A stretch of 64,000 nt of DNA. Source: Biscogniauxia marginata. Taxonomy: Eukaryota; Ascomycota; Sordariomycetes; Xylariales; Xylariaceae. Positions within the stretch are counted from its first letter, which is position 1, and each line of letters starts with the position of its first letter. The notes under the pieces are model-generated. The model worked only from the letters and a program-made list of their open reading frames with translations, had not been told where the DNA came from and ran no database searches. Position numbers and translations under genes: made by a program. Where the stretch lies: contig MU404128.1 in assembly GCA_022695795.1 (NCBI GenBank), forward strand, positions 124,001 through 188,000. The letters are read 5' to 3'. Below, in pieces: positions 36,303 through 48,627 of this stretch.

Positions 36303-37988
36303 ATGGACGGTCCATCTGGACTAGATGTCGAGACAGACGATGACGATCCCAAGTCTCCTCGCCACGATTTGAGCTCATCTTCCCACATACCTACACCACC
36401 TTCGGACGGCAACCGTTCTGATTCCGTACAGCCACCGTCTTCGATGAGCCAGGGGCATAACGACTTCAACTCATTACTACGTCTCAACCACAACCCCGTT
36501 TCATCGCCAATACCACAGCGTAGATCTCCATGCTCGATAGCAACACACCAGAGTCCTTGCTCGGACTACGCCGAAGCTGAGGATACTGCCGATATTCTCA
36601 TTTCGTTACGATTCGCAAGAGTTAAGTCCCGGGTAAGCGCCTACCGACCATCCAAGAAGCGTTCTTTATCTCTTCAAGCAAGCGCTTCCGACCGTAGTCT
36701 CGACTCAAACGGTACACGCAGTTGCTGTGCATCACCCCCAGACAGCTTGGTGAGCGACGACAGTCCGTAAGTTAACTTTCGTTCTTTCCCTGCCATCCTC
36801 GTCACCATAACACTATTTTTACCCGTAGGCCATCTACTCTACGACGTATTCGAAAGAACTCGTTGCGTATGGTGGTAAGAGCAAGAGTAAGAGTAAGAGC
36901 AAGAGCAAGGTAATTTCCCAGACGGCGATTCTAATCAAGCGTCGCTGGTGCAAGTAGCCCTAGACATGTTCACTCCATATTACTGAGGAGAAAGGGCTAC
37001 CACAATACTCCGTCTTCTCCAGACGTCATATTTATATTTCTCCCTCGCATCTTAGCCACTATCCCTATTTTCCCGGTTAGTTGCTCAACTATTTTCTTGA
37101 AGGTCGCTTAAACGAGTCAAAATATATGACTCGGACGAGACCGAAATACTAGACGAAATTCCGAACGCATTTACTTCGGTCCCTGTTGGTAAGCAGCCTC
37201 CGCAGCCGCGGCCGAATCTTCAGCGGTATACCCAGGGGCCTCCCACGCGATGCTCCATGCGTTTACAGATCAATCAAGAGACCAAGAATCTCAAGTCAAA
37301 TATGAACACCAGTAGTACCTCACCATCACTGAATCCGAAAAGCAAGGAGGACGCCACTTGGATTGCTGGGCTGCAACAGGCGGCGAGGGATCTCGAGCAT
37401 AGAGCTGGAGGACCTCCCAAATCTGATAGCAAAGAGGATCAGCAACGGTTTGAAAGGAGCTACTTGAGAGCATTCCTTCGGAGAGGGGAAGAGAAGCCCT
37501 GGACACAACTTGAACAGGCCCAGAGATTCGTGGAAAATATGAGCAGGGATACATTCGAATATCCTAGAAAAAACAAGGACTATAAGGAGTCATGCCCTGT
37601 CGGAATGAAGGGATACCTAAGGTTGGACGAACAAGTGCTTAGGAGCCAGCCGAGTCGAGACGTACCACGGCACGAGCGTAACCTTAGGAGAAAGCGTTCC
37701 AAACTGACAGCCCAGATCACGAACTCGAAGCTAAATCAGGATAAGAAGATAACGCAGAAGACAACTTCCGCACCACCTCAAGAGGAAGAGACCCTCAAGG
37801 CGGTGGCTGACCCTTCCGGCCCCCATCCGGATTTAGAGGCAACATCGCCGCAGCTAGCAAGTACACCACCCAGAAAGAAGAGACGAACGGTAGCAGATAA
37901 GCTTGCCTCCGACCTAGGAGAAAAGTGGAAAGCTCATGTGGACGAACACGGACATCGACCGACTAGAAAGAGCGTCAAGAAAGTTTGA
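36303..37988 (+). CDS. unrecognised basic, Ser/Pro-rich, probably nuclear protein
   Basis: Three exons (36303-36766, 36829-36909, 37103-37988) give 476 residues with consistent phases. No known domain is recognised. The N-terminal third is Ser/Pro-rich and acidic at its very start (ETDDDDPKSPRHD). The middle exon encodes a basic stretch (TLRRIRKNSLRM) followed by alternating V/A-R. A short motif LKRVKIYDSDETEILDEIP spans the second junction. The C-terminal half is highly charged, with possible nuclear-localisation clusters (NLRRKRSKL, PPRKKRRTVADKL) and the end RPTRKSVKKV. It is probably intrinsically disordered. The middle exon ends in a run of GTAAGA/GCAAGA units that look like repeated splice donors; only the last one (gtaatt at 36910) keeps the frame with exon 3. 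A chromatin or cell-cycle role would be guesswork. Confidence 0.65.
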
Positions 37989-39884
37989 TAAGAGGCTTTG
38001 TCAGGAGTAATAAGTGGAGCTGAGCTGGGGATACCAGAGGATGCTGGGATGCTGGGATCGAGGGAGAGAGATGTTGGGAGAGGGGGGAGTGGTTTAACAG
38101 GTATAATTCTGGGCTTGGGCAGTCATCGATTGGGTCTTTCACTTCGAAGGGGTTCCGATGTTATACTAGACAATCACCAGCGGGAGATACCCATATTGCT
38201 ATTTTCAAGGGCTGTCAAAAGTCAGCTGTCTTGAATTTTTGGCGACTACCTGAAGCATAGTAATGATAATATATTGAGGTCAGATAGCGAAATCTCGGGA
38301 TAATTCTTTGCTTGATAAAATGGCTTCCTCCCCTCCCCTCCCGGGTCATGGCTATACGTGCCATAACCATCGTGTCTTATATATATCTTGATTGTGAAAA
38401 ATAACCAACTACAGGAGCGGTAAAGCATTTCGCTGGTGCTCGGGAGGAAGAAAGAAATAGGAAAGGGGGAAAAAAGGAGTGATGTGGAGTCGAGAGCAGA
38501 GGTAGTTGTTATATTCGTGTGTTCCTACTTAGCGTAAATGTAGGTATGTAGTAGTGGCGAGTGACATCTTCTGCATATCAGAAAAGAAGGGGTGTCCATG
38601 CATGACGGACAGGTAAAAGATAAAAAGATAAATACGGCAGCCTTGCAATAATAAGCGAGCAAAGCGACGTCGGGTCGTGCCAGAACAACCCGGACACCCC
38701 ACACAGCACCCCAAGCCAAATCCAAGACGCCGCTCAAACGAGCTCAAATAAGTTTAGCGCACGCGCAGTAAGCCAATGGAGCAATATCTGCATCGTTTTA
38801 AGCCTAGACACGGTACCTAACGCGCATTACCCAGGCAGACAAGTAGGTATGTATGTACTTCATGTTGGGCCGTTCAGCAGGGTACTTTGCTATTTGTAGA
38901 TGTTATATACCGTATGTACATACATAACGCCACTAAAAAGTTCTCTTTCGATATATGAGGTCTATGCAGCCTTTGTTGGCATCCAACTGTAGTAGTTCCG
39001 ATCTGCTAAATAATAACGTCATCTCGGGTGTATTTAAGAGGAAGCCTTCCGACAAGCCCGGCTATGCATCTATTATTTACTGTATGTACCTACCTACCTA
39101 ATTATCGAAATACCATGAAACAGGAATAAGGAGTGAGAATTAAAAGAAGATAAATACCTATGTACGGTTTACAACATGTACATATAATACACTAGTGCCG
39201 AGGTACCAGGTATACACCTAGGTACTAGTGGCACGCTAGGTTGGTGGGTAGGCTAGGCCGATCCAAGCGTTCCATATCATCTTTCGATGATCCTAGCGGC
39301 TTGTAGCGATTATTTCCAGTTGGGGGCTGCGCTAATCCCGTCTGGTGTTAGCCGCAGGTGGAAGTGTTGTTTTCAAGATCTCCATTCTCCAATTTCAGCC
39401 TCTGCAGCGCAGAACACCCAAGTTCCATCCTCTCTCTGCTCTCTACGCATCGCACACCACCCGCCCGCCATCCAATCGATTACTCGCCGACCCGGTCGTC
39501 GCGTTTAGTTATCTACCGCACGACCCGACGCCAGCGTGACCGGCTATACTATTCTGACTTTTGCCCTGCGGGTACGTACCGTAGAGAGAGGGGCTCACTC
39601 GGCGTGTTTCTCTTGTCTTACGATCCACTCGAACCCATCTTGCTCAAAACTCAACCTCATCCAACCTTTGCGTAGCCACCTGCTAGATGCTTCCCTGAGC
39701 AGAATTCGGCTCCCATGAAAACTTAATCCGCCGGGTCTGAATCACAGCGGGTCCACATTGACTCGGCTGCCATGTAAGCTGAAATCTTTACCTTGGTATA
39801 TCAGTAACACACGACCCGCGAAGTCTGGCGAGGTGGTTGTCTGTAGAGAACCTTGCCATATAAGGGAAATGTGTTCGGAAGTCC
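37989..39884. other. intergenic / long promoter of the SNT1-like gene
   Basis: About 1.9 kb with TACCTACCTA and GTACCTAGGT repeats (38840-38860, 39085-39105, 39200-39250). A C/T-rich stretch at 39340-39660 is probably 5'UTR. No independent gene supported. An upstream non-coding or short coding first exon of the SNT1-like gene may lie here. Confidence 0.55.
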
Positions 39885-42800
39885 ATGTCAGAGCAGTTTC
39901 CCCAAAACAGCAGATTTCGCAACCATAGCCTCGCCAGGCGGCGCCCTGTTCGCGTCTGTCCCCCTCAGCGGATTAGTACTTATCAGCTTCTTCCTTATAG
40001 GGCTTCCCGGTACACCGGGTCTCGATACGACGGTGACTCCCGCCGCTCAAGGTCTCGGGATCGCTCACCGGATCGGAGATCGCTCTATAGTGACGGCGGC
40101 CCGCGGCGTTCATCTGCCGAGTCGAGAGCGAACAGTTCCGCCTTCCAAGCCAACCGGGACTTTCGCGATACCCTGCCACGAGACACACCGCGTGGTCCGA
40201 AAGCTCTTCTCGACCCGCCCAGTGGTCCCCGAGGAGGGTATTCTGGCGACTTCCGAGGCCGGGGGCGCGGAAGGGGTAGGGGCTGGCGGGATGATAGTCG
40301 GGACCGTGGACGAGATCGCGATATTGACTTCAGAGACCGGAGGGACACGTCTTATAGGGATGAGCGTAGCCGAGAACGCGACCGTGGGGAATGGCGAGAC
40401 CGTGATAGAGACAGCTTTAGGGGCCGACGTCCCTCGCCTCGCGCGCGGTCTCCACCGGGAAGAGATTTTCGGGATTCAAGAGATCTACGAGACGGCCCCC
40501 TAGGTGTTGACGCTGACCGAGCTAGACGTGGATCGAGAGATGGGCCTCTTTCCGCTGGGTCTTCTTCCTCCGACCCGCCCTTTGGGCATTCGTCATATCG
40601 TGGTGGTTATAGTAGCCGGGGCCGTGGAAGAGGTCGTGGAGACTGGGATAGAGGCCGTGGGCGAGCGTTTTATGATGATCGTGATAGATATGGACCTGGT
40701 TTTCGGTCTCGTTCTCAAGAGGGGCGTTACCGGGATAGGGATGACCGCGAGCGGGATAGCAGATATCTCGATGCCGATTTGCGCTCGCGAGATCCTCGAG
40801 ACGATCGTGACAACCGGGATCGCGAGGTTCGACCCAAGCTTGATAGGACATCCCACGAGCCACCGCAAGCGACCAAGGATGTGTCACCGCCCCCAGTAGC
40901 TCCTGCCGCGCCATCTTTTGGCTCGGTACCAAATAGAACATCTATCTCGGCCGATATTGGATCGGCCACAGGCAAGGCGCCGCCGACGGGCCCCCGGGCC
41001 TTAAAAGAAGAACGACCGCCCCCAATTGTCGCTCCTCCAAATATTGTTGATGCGAGAGCACCGCCGACAGGGCCGTCTAAACCGTCTTTCGTGGAACGAA
41101 GCCCGCCTATCCCTTCAGGTCCACGCTCTACCCGTTCCGGCCCTTCGAGCAAGCAGTGGATTAATCCTAATCTCAAGAATCGCATTCCTGAATCACCGAA
41201 GCTTGGAAGATCCCAGAGCTTTGCCCAATCTCGGCCGGCTGGATTTCGTACAGAGGGTGGTAACCCTGATCAACCGGCAGACACTACTAATCAACGGCCA
41301 CGCAGTAGCGATGCCAATGCTGACTCCCAGGTGGCTACCGTAGATGATCAAATTCGCGATATCCACGTCAAAGAACCGAGCGAGGAGGCTTTTAGGTTTG
41401 ATCGGAGACCACAATCTGCTGGGTCGTCCTTAGACCGGGAATACAAACTGAAAGAAGCGCCTGACTCTGGGAAACCCGACGAAGTGACAACAGAGATTGC
41501 AGATCACTCTGTTGCAGAGGATCATATTGCCGATAAGAATGTTCTAACGCGTTCGGTAGAGACAAAGGCCAAACCCGATCGACGACTTACACTTAAAGTA
41601 CCCGTGATACGTGTCTCATTGCCTAACAAACAAGTGAAGCAGCCAATCATAGACCAGTCCTCTGAATCAGATGATGAGGAGTTTGGGGATATTATTGAAT
41701 CTGGACTGGCCGAGGTGGAATCGAAACTGAAGCGGTTTGAAGGAATCGAGGATGCGGTTCCGATGGATGCCATAGTGCGATACGCTATGGTTTGCCTGGA
41801 AGCCGTTGGAAGGGTAGTTAGCGAACCCGAAGGTCTGGAAGACATGGTGGGACCCATTCCAGATGGCGTTGCCATTCCCGGCCAAACACCAACGAAACCT
41901 GATTCTCAGATCAAAGAACCAACTCCCATCGACAGTATACCGCTCCACAAGGAGACTGTTCATGAGGAGGCCAACCTGGTTCCCGAGGAAAAGATGGCCT
42001 CTCCCGTATCTGAGAAAAGTACGATCGAGTCGGCCACACTGAGGGCAGAACTCCCCCAGCCTTCCATTGAGCAGGATATCGATATCCCAGCACCCCATGA
42101 AGAGACAGTGGAAGAAAAGCGGCCGAGGAGTGAAGACGGGGATGTGCCTATGGAGGATGCCGTAGAGAGTCGACCTGGTTCTGAAGTTCGACCTCCACCA
42201 ATGCCGCCATTGCCCATCTCCCGCCGCCAGTCCCTTTTCCCGCCATTTGAGGAGGTGCAGATACAGTCGAGGGATGAGAGCAAGAGGGCGTCAAGCACTC
42301 CATCTCCAGAGGATGAAGATGAGACAGACGTTGAGGATGTGGACCTACAGGGCATCGAAATTGTCCGTGAGCACATGATGACACCTCCTCTTGACAGCCT
42401 ACCGTACTTTGATGAGAAGCCTTGGTATAACGATCAAGCCTTTCTTGACTCTATGAATTCTCCACACCCAAGCCTGGATACCTTCATTCTCAAGAAGTTG
42501 AAAGAAAGAACTCGCGAACGGCTAGCAAAAGAAACTCGATTGAGACAGGAATATGATGAGAACTATGACAGATACCTTCGATTCACCAAGTCGGATGATC
42601 CAGTCGCTGTCAAAAGCCGTGAAAAGTTTGATTACGCCTCGGGTATCGTCGAGGCAAATGGTCATAAACCTGGTTTCAACGCAGACCAGCCCAAGCCGGA
42701 GTCGACCCGACGTAGCAGATATGCATCAGAACGCGATCTCGAGAGGATTCTGGAGGAGTCTCGGCGCGTTGAAGATGAGAAGCGGGAGCGTCAACTGCGG

Positions 42801-45800
42801 GCGGAGCAGGAAAAGTATAGGAGTGACACGAAAGAGGCCGTCATACCTTGCCAATACCTAACACAACAGGAAATCGATAACCAATTTTACAGCGATACGA
42901 CGGGCTACATCAATGCTGAGAAAACCGTGGCGGCCTGGCAGGTTTTACCACTTGTCGCTAATTTTACCCCGGAAGAGTCTGCAATCTTCGAAAAAGCGTA
43001 TCTTGAGTTTCCCAAGCAGTGGGGCCGAGTATCAGAGCCGTTGGCGAACAGAGACTTTGGGACAACTATCCAATTCTATTATCTCAAAAAGGAGAAAAAC
43101 GAGCTCAATCTTAAGGAGAAGCTTAAGAAGCAGCCTAGGAGGCGCAAGAAGGGCGGTCGAGGGAAGCAGCGGTCTAGTGCCCTCGTATCTGAGCTCGGGA
43201 ATGGAGATAACGAGAACGAAGAAACTCAGGAAACCGGAGAGAATGGCGAAAGACGTCGGCCTCGTCGTGCGGCTGCACCTACATTCAACTCGGAGGCCAC
43301 CCCTGCTACAGATGGCGAAAGTGGGACGCCAGCCGGCACTCCGGGTCGTCGGGGAGCCGGTGCTGCAAAGGTTGACGGAGGCGCCGAGAAGCCGGAACGC
43401 AAACCAAGGGGTCGCAGAGCTGCGAAGGACAAGGAGCCAAAGCAGTCAAGAGTCAACCAAACCCTCGCCGCAGCGCCGCCTGCCGGGGCTAAGGGCAACC
43501 GCTCTCGGTCTAGTTCTAGGGTTCAGGCCCCAGACTGGATAGCCCAACAAGCGCAGAATGATAGCCCTCGCGTTCCACCTCAGTATGAACTGGCCCCCAG
43601 CACTGCACTGGTTCCTCCAGTTGCTATGCAGGCACCCTTCCAGCCTGCCCAACCTTTGCTCAGTCCTGAGAGAGGGCCCCCTCCAGCTCCCCCAGGCTCG
43701 AAATCAGATGTGATGGCACCGCCTCCCTTACGCCCAGAACCGCCGCCACAACCTACCGTGGCCATGCTCGATCTGGGTCAACCGACATTGTCGGACCGCA
43801 AGTCTAATACACAGGCATCGAGTTATTGGAGCGTGCCAGAGACGACTGATTTCCCTTCGTTGCTTCGATCTTTTGGCAGTGACTGGGCAGCTATCGCAGG
43901 GCACATGCGCACTAAGACTGCGGTAATGGTAAGCATTCCGAATCCGGGCTTGGATTTATCGTCAAATGCCCTCGCTAACCCATGTAGGTTAAAAACTACT
44001 ATGCTCGAAGAAAAGATACCAATGACTGGGAGGCGATTGTACTAGAAGCGGATGGCAGGAGAGCTCGTGGGGAGAAGAGACCCCCTCCCCCTGCACCTAG
44101 CTCCGGTGTCAAAAAGCGCTACGATACTTCAGGGAGCCGACCGCTCGCTGCTGCAGACACGATCATGGAAGATGCTCCTCCCACGAAAATTGAGCATCCC
44201 CCAACGACACAGTCGATGACCGGTCGTTTCAACATCCCAATCGCTGCTCAACCACAGCCAGCGGTCGTGCAATCCCCCTTCATTCAAACTCCCCAACCTC
44301 CTTCGCTTGTACAAAGTCATGCGACATCGCAGCCCGGACCGCAGCCCCTCGCTCAGGTAGTTACGCAGACCATGTCACCAAATCCCCGACCTCTAAGGGC
44401 ACCTCTCCCCTTTTCTGACCGGGAACGGGAGTCGTTCATCCAGCAACCGGGCCGTACCCCATTGGTTCAGAAGCCTACTCCACCGGCACCGCCGCCTATT
44501 TCTGAGCCGCCAATGAGGCATCCTTTGCCTGGATCACTGATGGAATCTCAAGCTGAACGGCCAAAGCCGGAGCCTAAGCCTCAGAAGGAGCCTGCTAGGC
44601 ATCAGGAACGACAGATGATGCGGGTAAAGCAAGAACCCGATCCCATCCACCAGGAACTCTTTACTGTGCAGGCCCCGACTAGCCGCATGACGCCTTCGCG
44701 GGCGGAAAATTTACCGCTGTCTCGGCCTCCGGAGCCCCCTCGTGCGGTAGCTCCGGCTCCCCAAGCACCCTTTGCTGCTGTCTTACAGCAACAATCTAGT
44801 AGAGGTTTATTAGGAGAAAGTCATCCGTCACCACCTGTTCCTCCGCGGCCGTTATCGAATCTGTCAAACCTGTCTCGGCCGATGTCTGGCGCCAGCGGAG
44901 GAGCAGAGCCATATAGCACCCCACCAGCGCAGCGTACACCCCCTGCAGTTGCCCCTACGCCATCTCGTCCACCGGAGCGCAAGACCTCCAACTTGATGGC
45001 ACTTCTAAATGACGATCCGCCGCCTCCTCCCAAGAGATTAGTAGAAGTACCCGTATCGGTAAAGCCAGCATCAACCCCGCCGCCTCAGCCGAACCTCTCG
45101 CGCCCTCCACCACCCCCACCTCCACCATCTCATGTGCGTCGTGATACGTCTATGTCTGAAGCTCAACCTTATGGCTATGGGCGCAACCCGCCCCCGCCGG
45201 CACCGTCTTCCATGCCTTCACTGAAGCCATATGCATCGCCTCAGACTCAACCATTGGGCACGCCTAGGCACATGACTTTGGAGACTGCTGTCGAACGGGA
45301 TTACTATGGTGGCGGCCGCCCACGTCAATTCCCAACGGCTCATCAGTCTCCGGCGGCAAGCTCGCCTCAAGGCGCCCATAGCACCCACCATTATCCACCT
45401 CCGAACCAACAAACTCAGATGCAATATCAGCAACCTCAAGTACCATATCCCTATGGTGCACAGGTGCAACCACAACCGCAAAGCATCGCGTCACCTCCAC
45501 CCCAGTACTCAGGCCATCCATCTGTGCCTCGAGGCCACGAGCCTCCTCCGTCCAACCGTGAAGGCGGCTGGCCCGGCGTTCATCAAGGCCATACACTTCA
45601 GCAGCAACATCAACATCAACATCAACATCAACATCAACAGCAGCAACAGCAACAGCAGCAGCAGCAGCAACAGCAGGCTCAGCCAGCTTGGCCATCACAC
45701 CCACCACAGCCGCCGAAGTCAACACAGCCACCGCCGACGCAGTCAGCCTGGGCTGCTCAGCATGCACCTACACCAAAACCACCTCCGCCTCCTAGCTCTG

Positions 45801-46201
45801 TCCCACCTCAATCTTCGTGGGGCACAGGACCTCAACCGCCACGGGGGCATGATCCTATGGCCCTACGTGACGTCCGTGAGGTATACCCGGCGCACAGGAT
45901 GCAGCAGTTACAAACCCCTTATGCGTCTTCTCCACGAGCTCCCGAGCCGCCTCCTCCACAAGCTCCAGCAGGGTACCCCCGTTACGCTAATACGCCTGTG
46001 CCTGGACGAGATCCCCGCGACCCAGGCCCCCCTAGGAGTTACACGCCGGTGAGCGCGTATGAGCGAGGGTATCCGCCCTCAAGCCAGGACATCCGAGAGG
46101 CACAACTACGGGAGCAGCAACAGTCTATTTTACAACAGCAGTTGAGACCACAGGACAGACACCTCTACGAGCGCCCGCCGCCCGATAGGTACGGGAGGTA
46201 G
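39885..46201 (+). CDS. SNT1: SNT1-like SANT-domain corepressor (Set3 histone deacetylase complex)
   Basis: Two exons, 39885-43928 and 43988-46201, encode 2085 residues. The N-terminal 350 residues are rich in RD, RG and RS dipeptides. A helical region (about 860-1000) with EKPWYNDQAFLDSMNSPHPSL and LKKLKERTRERL precedes the first SANT domain (about 1015-1072: VLPLVANFTPEESAIFEKAY and FYYLKKEKNEL). The second SANT domain (about 1305-1365: YWSVPETTDFPSLLRSFGSDW) is split by the intron, with AVM joining VKNYYARRKDTNDWE. The final 700 residues are Pro/Gln-rich with a Q/H tract. This layout matches fungal Snt1, the N-CoR/SMRT-like scaffold that links Set3, Hos2 and Sif2. The first 55 residues (SEQFPQNSRFRNHSLARRRP) look unlike the rest, and tatag at 40001-40005 could be an acceptor, so the true N-terminus may differ. 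Confidence 0.8.
45601..45676 (+). repeat. CAACAT/CAG trinucleotide tract encoding a His/Gln run
   Basis: Tandem CAACAT units become CAG/CAA units, encoding QHQHQH then a run of 15 or more Gln (about residues 1885-1912) in the SNT1-like protein. It is likely length-polymorphic. Confidence 0.9.
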
Positions 46202-47649
46202 GAGCCCCCGTACCAGTGGTCAACGGTACCTTTGCCTGGTGAGGAGCACGCCATCGTGGATGGCAGCTCCGTTCCTATAAAACCTATTCCTAGCCTCGAA
46301 CTATACCCTAGCGGCTGGGTAGACGCATTACGGCACAACTATGAAATGCACGAGGAAAACGCAAGTGACTTCTAGAGAAAGAGCTCATGGCCGAGCAATT
46401 GCATGTATAGAGCATGTTTTTTTCCACGAATTTTATTCGACCCCGATGTTTAAAATCCATTCTTACATGTTATTTGAGACAAACGGGGAGAAAACGAGAA
46501 CACATCTTGGGGATGCCAATTTATGCATTCCATGTAAAAAGAGAAGAGAGAAGCGGCGAGATAAGCAAGGGGGGATGGAAGGCGGCGGTTAGGGACCGGT
46601 GGCAATATTGATGTTTTGTTTTGTCTTGTTTTGGGGGAAATATTTTTTAACCCTCAAAGATTAGGAGCCGGGATAAGTTTGACTGATTTTTATGTACTAA
46701 AGAAGAGAGAGAGGGGGGGGGGGGGAAGCAAAGTCTATTAACTAACGTGTCTAGAGAGGAGGGGAATTAATAGTCTTCTGAGAAGACTTTTTACTGTAAA
46801 TAAATTCGACTGAATAAAACTGAAAAGATAGAACTTTGACTCTATTTTCTTAAAATCTCTTGGGAGAGCATTTGTTTTTTCTTGGTTGGTGGATGCGGTT
46901 AGTATATTTGTGTAGCAATAGGTCGGTAGATATCACATTACAAGGTATGAAATATTGTGAGAATTCTATGATGGAGGAGCCAACCTACCTCGAGAGTTTG
47001 AACGAAACGCTATTCTTATGAAAAATTGCCCATATCTTGTATTTATTAAGTGTTGCGCAGTATATAGGCCCCAATTGCCACAGCGCAATTAGCGGCGTCG
47101 CTTTTGGCGCGACATAAAGAGAACTGCTTCTTGTTCGTGAGATAAGTAGGTAGGTACAGGGTAACTAAATGAGTAAACTTGAGGTTGACAGCATATATAT
47201 CTGTTGTGGATATCCCCTACTAGCCAGCCCCAACTAGCCAGTCCCAACCTACTGCCGAGAGACAGCCGAATCCCAGGGTTTCACCTGTATTTAATATAGG
47301 CATACCGGCTGCTAGATATCTTTCATTTGTAGCTGAATGAATAATCTTTGGATGCAATAATATTAGTAAATAGTTATGGGGTGGTTTCTAGATAAAACTT
47401 CTAATATCAAAGGGCTGAGCTGGGCTGGCTAACTTTACTAGATTCAATTATTAATTTAATCACGCTGAATGCGTGGCAGTCTCTCTAATACTAATTCTCG
47501 AGTCAGGACTGCCAATCAAAGAAGGCCGAGAAATATATATACCCCAGCTGGTACTGGCGAGAGAGCCGGTACGGTACTGTACTTCACGGCCTCTCTGGTT
47601 CAGGGAGGGCATCTTTTTTTCCTAGACCCCTAACATACCATATAATTAT
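46202..47649. other. intergenic, 3' flank of SNT1-like gene
   Basis: Holds the probable 3'UTR (T-rich, G run 46713-46725). From about 46.8 kb it is A/T-rich accessory-type DNA with GCCAG/CTAGCC short repeats (47218-47260). No gene seen. Confidence 0.55.
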
Positions 47650-48350
47650 TGTTGCTTGCGATTAAAAGCATATTTCTCATTGAAGTCCTATGTCGAGGCC
47701 CAGGACGTGAAGGGCTCTCGAGGCTGTGCACTCACTAATTCTCATCCACTTCTGATCTCCCGGGTTTTCCACCATCCTCAGAACACAAATTGCTACGAGT
47801 TCCGCCTTGCTCTTGAACTTGGTGAACTATGCTGCGTCTTGTTTCGTTAGGACATATGTCTTTTTTATATAACCAGGTCTCCCATACTACGTCCAATAGC
47901 AACAATGTGTGTTCCGAAACCGACAAGGTATGGCAATAATGCTGATCGTTTCCAGGAACGACTTGCCAATGTGATGTATATTTGGGAAGTCTTCCTTCCC
48001 CTTCAGATAGTTCGAATCGTACCCATATTTATGGATACGCACGTTCTTGAACGCGGGATCCTTGGGCAGCCATTCCTGTGGCTAGCAATGAGACCGTAGC
48101 GGCGACTTGCTCTATGTTTAAGTCTACCTGTGGCTCTGATAGGGAGCATAGAACAGCTAAGCCGAGGGGACCTTTCGGGTCGTCTACATTGTCCACAACT
48201 GAGGTTATTGGTGTCCGAGAGAGAAGTCTTCGTAAGGAATAATGGGTTGTTTGAGCTTGCGATTGAACTACGGCTACTCGAGGCGTAACTAAGGATTAAG
48301 TCAGACTTAGTGCGCCGGCTTTCGAAGAAACTAAGAGCGATTTCATGCAT
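47650..48350 (-). pseudogene. broken N-terminal region of a STAND/NLR-type protein with SesB-like hydrolase domain
   Basis: Three frames on the minus strand together carry the start of a fungal NLR-like protein. A Ser-rich leader (MHEIALSFFESRRTKSD... from 48350) slips frame to DDPKGPLGLAVLCSLSEPQV. It slips again to PQEWLPKDPAFKNVRIHKYG followed by GYDSNYLKGKED, NIHHIGKSFL and ETIS. GPLGL and EWLP...F.NVRIH.YGYDS...NIH..GKS.L are characteristic of the SesB-like/PGAP1-type alpha-beta hydrolase domain that heads many STAND proteins in nonself recognition. A TAG (48082-48084) stands where a Trp is expected (CWPQEW), a single G-to-A change. No NACHT/NB-ARC or repeat domain is seen downstream; a coherent but unplaced stretch (AELVAICVLRMVENPGDQKW) lies near 47.7-47.8 kb. 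Clearly non-functional in this form. Confidence 0.55.
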
Positions 48351-48627
48351 TTGGAGACTATTAGCACGAACATTGCTAAGAGCTGCGGATGTGAACTACC
48401 ATTTTGGCCTGTAAAGTCGTCAACGTGAGGTTGCAAAAAACTCGGGCATTTATTTACGTCGCAGCGTATCCTGTGACTCGGTAATGTCAGTGTTAGCATG
48501 GTGATCTGTCCATTCTGGAAAAGTATAATTTCGCCTTCAATATCACCTACGCTGCCGTGGCAACATTTATCATCCTCTATACTCCTAGCTACCATTAACC
48601 CCATGTAGCAATAACCAGTTTTTATCA

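Noticed and set aside
39853..40899. Two long open frames (216 and 131 codons) on the plus strand within the SNT1-like gene
   Set aside because: They are alternative readings of the RD/RG-coding repeats; repetitive arginine codons keep other frames open. Composition (V, G, T, I-rich) is an artefact of frame shift.
45264..46052. Open frames of 167 (minus) and 248 (plus) codons over the Pro/Gln region
   Set aside because: Shadow frames created by the low-complexity CAACAT/CAG and proline codons of the SNT1-like gene.
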